Shown here one piece after another: positions 6,681 through 11,011 of a DNA stretch of 11,011 bases. The stretch is from CAZGMJ01 sp964526785. GTDB taxonomy: Bacteria; Planctomycetota; Phycisphaerae; Sedimentisphaerales; Anaerobacaceae. Under the pieces are notes generated by a model that saw only the letters and a program-made list of their open reading frames with translations, had not been told where the DNA came from and did not search any database. Every line of letters starts with the position of its first letter. Position 1 is the stretch's first letter. Where the stretch lies: assembly GCA_964526785.1 (NCBI GenBank), contig CAZGMJ010000107.1, forward strand, positions 1 through 11,011. The letters are read 5' to 3'. A program made the translations under genes and the position numbers.

Positions 6681-8159
6681 TTAGAAGCGATACTCAACAT
6701 TGAATCGCAGGAAGTACGCGTGATTCCTGTTGCTCTGATCGTAGTAGCTGCCGGGAATAAAATACTCACCGAGAATGTGGCCGTAAAGCTGCGGATTCAT
6801 CTTGTACTTCAGCCAGCACGTCAGAAGCTGTCCGCGGAATTTGCTGTGTGGTGAGATCATGAAACTCGCCGAACCCGTCGTCGTGTTCTCATCCGCCAGA
6901 AGATAATGATAATCGGTGGAGATTTGCCATTTCTCGCATGGCTTGAAACTGTGCCCGACATTGAAGCGATGCAGGTTGGTGGACTCGGCAATCATCGTCT
7001 CTCTGGAGTACGTGTAGATGTACAACTCGCTCCAGCGGGGCCACTCCGCCCACAGCGGATCGAACTGGCCGTAGTCCGAGGAACCCGGGTCATCGCCGGA
7101 ATTGTACTCGTAGCCGACGTGATAGCTTGTGTCCTGCTCATCCCGCGTGAAGTACGTGAGTAATGCGTTCGCCCCGTAGGCTGTAATGTGTCGCGAAGTC
7201 CCGGCCGTGGCGGGCGTCGGATCGTGCGTGCCCTTTTGCATCGCTCCCTCGACGCGATAGTTCCAGTTCTCGTCGAGATCGCCCGACAGGGCGCCGCCGT
7301 AGGTGAATATCTCCGCCTTCTGCGACCACATGGTCGGGAAGTTTCGTGGCGTGTAATCCACCGGGTTGTCGTTCTTATACATGAAATAGAGTTCGACGTT
7401 GGCCTTCTTGTTGGCCTTGTTGGTGTAATACAGGATGGCGCCGTTCTCGTCTTGTTCGGTTAGAGCGTTCTCCCGGTCATTAATGGGATGAAGCCATTTA
7501 TCCGCCCGCGAATTCTGATGGATGTATACCAAATCCACTGTCGTGGACTCCTCTTTCCAGTCGAAGGTGAAACGAGCGGCGTCGGTGAAGATGGTTCTGG
7601 ATCCGTCGAGGGGCGTGCCGTCCAGCACGAGCCAGCCCTTACCGAAAATCAGGTCCTGGCGACCGATCTTGGCGGTAACAGGCATTCCCAGAAAGTCCCG
7701 AACCACGAAGTTAAGCTTGTCCAACAGGGCCTCGTCGAAATCGGTGTCCTGGGGCTTCCTCGCAGGCAGATGCCAGGTCCGAAACTCCCAAACCAGCCGC
7801 GTATTCAAGTCGATGTTGTCGGACATCATCCATTTGGTCCACCACCGCGTACGATAACGCTGGAAGTCCCACATACTGCGGTTGCGTCCGCTGGAGTCCA
7901 CCGCCCCGTCATTCAGGGTGTCGATATTCTGCGCATAGATGGTTCGGAACCGAAAGTCCATGCCCATCTCAAGGTCTTCTGTCGGATGATGGAAATCGCT
8001 CCAGAATTTGTCCCAGCCGTGCTCGTGGGTGACCTCCTGAGTCGGACTCGCGGTAGCCTGCAACCGTTTATTTGTCGCTCTTGCCGCAAACACCGTGCTC
8101 GTTAACATCAAGATACACAACAGAACAATCCATACCATACTTCGCGTGCTGCACTTCAT
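6681..8159 (-). CDS. Outer-membrane beta-barrel porin, alginate-export-like
   Basis: This 492-residue protein starts with a signal peptide: basic residues, a hydrophobic stretch at about 8-25 and a probable cut after Val-Phe-Ala at 23-25. The rest alternates polar and aromatic residues as beta-barrels do, and the chain ends in the aromatic signature EYRF, with a terminal Phe suited to the outer-membrane insertion machinery. GRQDLIFGKGW at 166-176, followed by a DG-R--F-D--RF-F region, matches the pattern of alginate-export-type porins. In genomes this family is often attached to uptake of small organic acids or aromatics rather than alginate, so the name should not be taken literally. The start is supported by AAGGAG (complement of 8167-8172) seven bases before ATG. 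It lies 94 bases after the symporter and 91 before iorA, which suggests an outer-membrane entry route for the same substrate. Confidence 0.8.
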   Translation of the reverse strand: MKCSTRSMVWIVLLCILMLTSTVFAARATNKRLQATASPTQEVTHEHGWDKFWSDFHHPTEDLEMGMDFRFRTIYAQNIDTLNDGAVDSSGRNRSMWDFQRYRTRWWTKWMMSDNIDLNTRLVWEFRTWHLPARKPQDTDFDEALLDKLNFVVRDFLGMPVTAKIGRQDLIFGKGWLVLDGTPLDGSRTIFTDAARFTFDWKEESTTVDLVYIHQNSRADKWLHPINDRENALTEQDENGAILYYTNKANKKANVELYFMYKNDNPVDYTPRNFPTMWSQKAEIFTYGGALSGDLDENWNYRVEGAMQKGTHDPTPATAGTSRHITAYGANALLTYFTRDEQDTSYHVGYEYNSGDDPGSSDYGQFDPLWAEWPRWSELYIYTYSRETMIAESTNLHRFNVGHSFKPCEKWQISTDYHYLLADENTTTGSASFMISPHSKFRGQLLTCWLKYKMNPQLYGHILGEYFIPGSYYDQSNRNHAYFLRFNVEYRF

Positions 8160-8253
8160 CTTGGGGCTCCTTCAATAAACCTGTTGTTGTTCTTCCTCCA
8201 TGCGTTTCAATCGTTGTCCCTTAAAACACACAAGCATCATTCAGCATCCAATA

Positions 8254-10062
8254 CTACCTGGCGAAACATTTGTCAAGTTGTTCTTGTGACGGCGGCTTGG
8301 TCGCCAGACTGACGACGATCGCCACAATAATCGAAATCGGAAGCGCTATCACAATAGGATCGACGACGTACCAATTCGGATGACCGATCAGCAGGCTCGG
8401 CTTGCCTGTCAACTTGACTACCAGTCCAATCGCGGCGGCTTCCTTGGCCTTGATGAACAACAGCCAGAATGCCGTTACCGCAAAGCCTGACACCATGGAC
8501 CATATTGCTCCGGCCCGTGTTATCCGTTTCCAGAAAAGTCCGCCGACAAAAGCCGGCAGGAAGGCCGAAGCGCAGAGGCCGAAGAAGATGGCCGTCGCCC
8601 TGGCAATGATATAGCCGGTTGCAGCAGCGTAGTAACTCCAGAGCATGGCGATGAAAATCCCGATGATTATGCCGGCTCGGTTTACGTTGATGCTCCGGCC
8701 GTGCTTGCCGGTGATCTGTTCATACACGTCGCGGCCGATGCTCGTTCCGACGGCGTGGAACTGGCTGGACAGTGTACTCATTGCAGCAGCCAGCAACGTC
8801 AGTAAAAAGAGCAACCCGAACCATTTGGGCATGGCTGACGTTATGTAAGTGGGTATGATCTGATCTGAGTTGCCTTTCGCATAGACAATGGAGATGCTCC
8901 GGCCGGTTACCACCCCTGCGTCCGTGGCCGCCTGATCCAAATCGCCTTCAAACAGGACAACCGGCGCCATCTTGCCCTCGCCCTGTTCGTCGACAACGTC
9001 AATCCACTCCCCGGCCTCCGTCTTCTTCATTAGTTGAAGCACAACGTGCCCCTTGTCCTCGTCAATCGTCTTCGCGACGCGGCCCGTGAATGTTGGCCCG
9101 AACTTGGCGAAGTATGCGTTCGACAGGCTGCCGACGGTAAAAGCCACGCCGGTCATAATCAGAATGAAGATACCGCCGACCACCACGGCCCTGTTGAGTT
9201 CCCTTCGACTCTTGACCGTCATGAATCGCACGACCAACTGAGGCTGCGCCAGAACGCCAATGCCTACGCCAAGGGTGATCGTGGAGATGACGATCCACCA
9301 AAGATCGTACTGCTTCTCGCCGAAGCCGAACTTGGGCATCGCAGTCCAGCCCTGATGTCCCATAGACTTAAGCGATCCGGGTACAAGGCTTGCCAGATCG
9401 CCTAATGAGGTATGCGCCTCGGTAACTCCTCCAAGTCTGCTGTAGCTGTATATCAGCAGGATCAGCATACCCAGGAACATGATCGATCCCTGCAGCGCGT
9501 CGCTGTACATAACCCCCTTGAGCCCCCCCATAACCACATAAGCGGCGATGATGATGCTGAAGACAAGCAGGGCCACGTTGTAGTCTATGCCGAACTGCGT
9601 GGCGATAAATTCGCACCCGCCGATTAGCACCGCCGCCGCATAGAGGGGTATGAACAGAAAGATGATCAAACCGGCGAAGATTTGAATGAACTTGCTGTCG
9701 TAGCGTCGCGCCAGCAGTTCGGGGAATGTGTGTGCGTCGAGACGATGCCCCATGCGCCTCGCGTACGGCGCGAGAAAAACGAAGGCTATGAATATGCCTA
9801 TGAAGATATTGAGAAAGGTCAGCCACAACACGCTCATGCCAAACAGTCCGGCCACACCGCCGAAGCCGACAATAGCACTGGTGGAGATGAATGTCGCTCC
9901 ATAACTCATAGCCATTACGAAAGGATGAATCTTCCGACCCGCGATGAGATAGTCGGTCGCCGTCTTCGTTCGGCTGTACCCCAGCCATCCGAGAAAAACA
10001 ACCACAAGTAGATACACGAGGACTATGAGAATCTCAGTAAGCCCAACCTGCTGTGCCAACAT
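8254..10062 (-). CDS. Sodium:solute symporter (SSS family) with a large periplasmic insert
   Basis: This is a 602-residue inner-membrane carrier with about 13 hydrophobic segments. SSS-family landmarks are DYLIAGRKIHPF at 37-48, SYGATFISTSAIVGFGG at 53-69, AAYVVMGGLKGVMYSDALQG at 173-192 and AAAMSTLSSQFH at 425-436, where the serines and threonine match the family's sodium site. The solute is not readable; neighbours suggest an organic or aryl acid. Between the segment ending near 312 and that starting near 412 lies a hydrophilic stretch of about 75-90 residues (about 318-405), rich in Asp, Glu and Gly, predicted on the outer face. The start was chosen at the internal Met because GGAGG (complement of 10071-10075) is eight bases before it; the upstream ATG at 10077 would add five residues and contains that site. 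The porin follows after 94 bases, and a small accessory-type gene lies 416 bases upstream. Confidence 0.87.
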   Translation of the reverse strand: MLAQQVGLTEILIVLVYLLVVVFLGWLGYSRTKTATDYLIAGRKIHPFVMAMSYGATFISTSAIVGFGGVAGLFGMSVLWLTFLNIFIGIFIAFVFLAPYARRMGHRLDAHTFPELLARRYDSKFIQIFAGLIIFLFIPLYAAAVLIGGCEFIATQFGIDYNVALLVFSIIIAAYVVMGGLKGVMYSDALQGSIMFLGMLILLIYSYSRLGGVTEAHTSLGDLASLVPGSLKSMGHQGWTAMPKFGFGEKQYDLWWIVISTITLGVGIGVLAQPQLVVRFMTVKSRRELNRAVVVGGIFILIMTGVAFTVGSLSNAYFAKFGPTFTGRVAKTIDEDKGHVVLQLMKKTEAGEWIDVVDEQGEGKMAPVVLFEGDLDQAATDAGVVTGRSISIVYAKGNSDQIIPTYITSAMPKWFGLLFLLTLLAAAMSTLSSQFHAVGTSIGRDVYEQITGKHGRSINVNRAGIIIGIFIAMLWSYYAAATGYIIARATAIFFGLCASAFLPAFVGGLFWKRITRAGAIWSMVSGFAVTAFWLLFIKAKEAAAIGLVVKLTGKPSLLIGHPNWYVVDPIVIALPISIIVAIVVSLATKPPSQEQLDKCFAR

Positions 10063-10070
10063 TTCGCTGT

Positions 10071-10075
10071 CCTCC
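10071..10075 (-). promoter_or_regulatory. Ribosome binding site that fixes the symporter start at 10062
   Basis: GGAGG on the minus strand lies eight bases upstream of ATG at 10062. The next in-frame ATG upstream, at 10077, overlaps this site and has no comparable GG-rich sequence before it. Confidence 0.7.
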
Positions 10076-10236
10076 ATTGAGGCCCATTACGTATTATTCT
10101 GCGGCGTGAACGTCGCCGGACGATAAGACAAGACGCAACATCACACCGGTCCACCTATCGGGAATCTATATGGTTCGGGGAAAGCTGTGAGAAGCGACTC
10201 TGTTATGCCCGTACATGAGGCAGCCAGGCCTGCATC

Positions 10237-10296
10237 GTCGGGGCAATTCGACGGTGTAGGCCGTGAAGCGGCCAATACGGCCTGAAGATGCCCGAC
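10237..10296 (-). repeat. Nested two-stem inverted repeat, possible RNA structure
   Basis: The outer arms GTCGGGGCA (10237-10245) and TGCCCGAC (10289-10296) form eight pairs with one bulged base. Inside them AGGCCGT (10258-10264) and ACGGCCT (10277-10283) form seven perfect pairs with a 12-base loop. Read on the minus strand, the direction of the flanking genes, this folds as an elongated hairpin with an asymmetric internal loop. It lies about 175 bases before the symporter start. Function is unknown; chance pairing in GC-rich DNA is not excluded. Confidence 0.4.
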
Positions 10297-10346
10297 CGGC
10301 GCACCGACACCTGTAGCGTGTGCATGCATGCGATCCATCACACACC

Positions 10347-10360
10347 GTTGGCAAGCCAAC
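10347..10360. repeat. Palindromic dyad GTTGGC-AA-GCCAAC
   Basis: Six-base perfect arms flank a two-base centre. The loop is too tight for a good RNA hairpin, so the shape suits a dimeric DNA-binding protein better. It lies in the leader, 285 bases upstream of the symporter start. No regulator is encoded in the window to pair it with. Confidence 0.3.
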
Positions 10361-10431
10361 ACGAGCGAAATCTGTGAAAGAAAGAGTGTTTCTCCGAGCA
10401 CTGGGTCTTCTCCCCGTATATTTGCCGCGAC

Positions 10432-10449
10432 GCCTTCAAATTCAAAGGC
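10432..10449 (-). repeat. Hairpin with AATT tetraloop just downstream of the small membrane gene
   Basis: On the minus strand GCCTTTG-AATT-TGAAGGC can form a seven-pair stem (two of them G-T pairs) with a four-base loop. It starts 29 bases past the stop of the small gene at 10479. No T-run follows, so it is more likely an RNA-stability or processing element than an intrinsic terminator, if real. Confidence 0.3.
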
Positions 10450-10458
10450 CGGGACATC

Positions 10459-10470
10459 TGCGGGCCCGCA
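10459..10470. repeat. 12-base perfect palindrome TGCGGGCCCGCA
   Basis: A perfect self-complementary 12-mer begins eight bases downstream of the stop codon of the small membrane gene. With no loop it would be a protein-binding or cruciform-type site rather than an RNA hairpin. It could also be chance in GC-rich sequence. Confidence 0.25.
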
Positions 10471-10478
10471 TCGGGTCG

Positions 10479-10649
10479 CTACAGTTCTTCTTCCACCTTC
10501 TTCTCTTCTTGTGCCCAGCGTATGTCTTCTTCCCGCGTCTCGTCGGCACCCTTATACCAACTGAGCAGGCCGTACACCACGCATAGGAGGGAACTGGCGA
10601 TGCACAAGAGATATACCAGTGATACGTACTTGTCTTCAATCCCTAACAT
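10479..10649 (-). CDS. Small membrane protein, symporter small accessory protein type
   Basis: This 56-residue protein reads MLGIEDKYVSLVYLLCIAS and onward. It has a short N-terminal segment, one hydrophobic helix at about 8-29 (VSLVYLLCIASSLLCVVYGL), then a charged tail from about 33 to 56 rich in Glu, Lys and Asp, ending KKVEEEL. It strongly resembles the family named symporter small accessory protein, which I recall as a one-helix protein with an MLG-D start, an LLCIxSxLLCVVYG core and a W-G motif, encoded just before SSS symporters. Here SWYKG at 30-34 fits. GGGAG (complement of 10656-10660) six bases before ATG supports the start. It shares the symporter's strand and would sit in the inner membrane, likely bound to it (inference). 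The 416-base gap to the symporter is unusually long for such a pair. It is too short for many gene finders. Confidence 0.8.
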   Translation of the reverse strand: MLGIEDKYVSLVYLLCIASSLLCVVYGLLSWYKGADETREEDIRWAQEEKKVEEEL

Positions 10650-10655
10650 GTCATT

Positions 10656-10660
10656 CTCCC
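10656..10660 (-). promoter_or_regulatory. Ribosome binding site of the small membrane gene
   Basis: GGGAG on the minus strand lies six bases before ATG at 10649, within a purine-rich run that also holds GGAGGGGG further upstream. It is among the strongest initiation signals in the window and supports real translation of this short gene. Confidence 0.65.
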
Positions 10661-10732
10661 CACCCCCTCCGGCTTGTTTCGGTTATCCCTTACATGTGCT
10701 CTCTGGGCTGTCTGCTAAGAACAACGCACTTA

Positions 10733-10742
10733 TCATATATGA
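10733..10742. promoter_or_regulatory. Palindrome TCATATATGA in the candidate promoter
   Basis: A perfect 10-base palindrome lies 83 bases upstream of the small membrane gene and overlaps the candidate -10 hexamer TATGAT. A protein bound here could block transcription. The sequence is simple and AT-rich, so chance is a real alternative. Confidence 0.25.
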
Positions 10743-10796
10743 CAACCAATGATTTATCGGCCAATAGTACAGAAAAACACAAGAGAAATCCAGTGC

Positions 10797-10821
10797 TTTG
10801 TCGTGACTTTTTCCCGACAAA
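10797..10821. promoter_or_regulatory. Operator-like inverted repeat TTTGTCG-N11-CGACAAA
   Basis: Seven-base perfect arms are separated by 11 bases, which places arm centres 18 bases apart, under two turns of the helix. That layout suits a dimeric helix-turn-helix regulator. It sits about 60 bases upstream of the candidate -10 hexamer, a plausible activator or repressor position. No regulator gene is present in the window. Confidence 0.4.
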
Positions 10822-10849
10822 TTCAGGCGAAAGACCATACCATGGAGCC

Positions 10850-10861
10850 TGAGCATGCTCA
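10850..10861. promoter_or_regulatory. 12-base perfect palindrome TGAGCATGCTCA
   Basis: A perfect self-complementary 12-mer lies 28 bases beyond the inverted repeat at 10797-10821. It may be a second binding site for a regulator of the operon. No identity for the binding protein can be given. Confidence 0.3.
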
Positions 10862-11011
10862 AAATGCTGCTATTATCTGATTTTCTGGTTATTCAGAGCG
10901 GATAGATAGGCTTGAGTGGACTATGCGCCATTTGGACCGCGAGTCATTCTGCTCTAATATAGGGCTTGCTGAGTAGAGCTTAAGTTCTTGCTTTACAAAC
11001 AGATGGGATTG

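Larger units (their letters stand above)
10063..10478 (-). other. 416-base structured leader between the small membrane gene and the symporter
   Basis: No convincing gene was found. An 86-codon frame on the minus strand (10141-10401, GTG start with GGGGAG eight bases before it) reads as an unfamiliar, non-conserved-looking composition and is not called. The stretch instead holds several dyads: CGGCG/CGCCG at 10102-10118, a nested two-stem structure at 10237-10296, GTTGGCAAGCCAAC at 10347-10360, a seven-pair hairpin at 10432-10449 and a 12-base palindrome at 10459-10470. None is followed by a T-run, so no intrinsic terminator is evident. It matches no riboswitch class that I recognise. It may be an untranslated leader or carry the symporter's own promoter. 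Confidence 0.5.
10661..11011. other. 351-base upstream region without a gene, likely holding the operon promoter
   Basis: No coding region was recognised on either strand and no tRNA-like fold was found. The stretch is visibly richer in A and T than the genes, as promoter regions often are. TATGAT (complement of 10732-10737) is a fair -10 hexamer about 83 bases before the small gene, but no matching -35 is present at normal spacing. Three palindromic sites, listed separately, lie at 10733-10742, 10797-10821 and 10850-10861. A weaker dyad, GCTCTA/TAGAGC, spans 10951-10979. Confidence 0.45.

Noticed and set aside
10267..10281. GG-N10-GC pattern of a sigma-54 promoter on the minus strand
   Set aside because: Beyond the GG and GC pairs the bases do not match the consensus, in particular no TTGC, and such matches are frequent by chance in GC-rich DNA.
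10141..10401. Minus-strand 86-codon frame with GTG start and GGGGAG eight bases before it
   Set aside because: The product has no recognisable motif, membrane segment or family likeness, and it overlaps the dyad-rich leader. The ribosome-binding-like site alone is not enough.
10320..10586. Plus-strand 88-codon frame with a hydrophobic stretch
   Set aside because: Its hydrophobic part is the antisense of the Glu/Lys-rich tail of the small membrane gene, which has a much better start and family resemblance.

Overview
The window looks like a chromosomal catabolic or transport locus of a Gram-negative-type bacterium, probably anaerobic or facultatively so. An outer-membrane beta-barrel protein indicates a diderm envelope, and a 2-oxoacid oxidoreductase of the indolepyruvate type implies low-potential electron chemistry. 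The C-terminal domain at the left edge resembles SGNH-hydrolase-type proteins that I associate with Planctomycetota, Hydrogenedentota and relatives. The phylum is therefore a guess, not a reading. No mobile element, CRISPR array, tRNA or rRNA was seen.

Layout. Positions 29-727 (+) hold the C-terminal part of a probable SGNH/GDSL-type hydrolase, whose upstream part is missing or out of frame. Everything else that is convincing lies on the minus strand and reads from right to left: a 56-residue membrane protein (10479-10649) of the kind found beside sodium symporters; a 416-base non-coding leader with several inverted repeats; a sodium:solute symporter (8254-10062); an alginate-export-like outer-membrane porin (6681-8159); iorA (5033-6589); iorB (4535-5023); a phenylacetate-CoA-ligase-type enzyme (3237-4538); a tandem-ACT protein (2795-3226); a second such ligase (1389-2699); and a second tandem-ACT protein (939-1373). 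The six metabolic genes are tightly packed, with one four-base overlap and gaps of 9, 10, 95 and 15 bases, so they are almost certainly one operon. The symporter, porin and iorA are separated by 94 and 91 bases and could belong to the same transcript.

How they may work together (inference). The porin would admit a small organic acid through the outer membrane. The symporter with its small accessory protein would move it across the inner membrane with sodium. The two AMP-forming ligases would activate aryl acids such as phenylacetate or indoleacetate to CoA thioesters. IorAB would interconvert arylpyruvate plus CoA with arylacetyl-CoA, CO2 and reduced electron carrier. Run one way this degrades aromatic amino acids; run the other way it salvages aryl acids into them. 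The ACT proteins, one behind each ligase, are plausible amino-acid sensors or ligase partners. Points that stand out are the small gene upstream of the symporter, an IorA that lacks the usual C-terminal ferredoxin domain, the duplicated ligase-ACT pair, the periplasmic insert in the symporter, and the structured leader before it.
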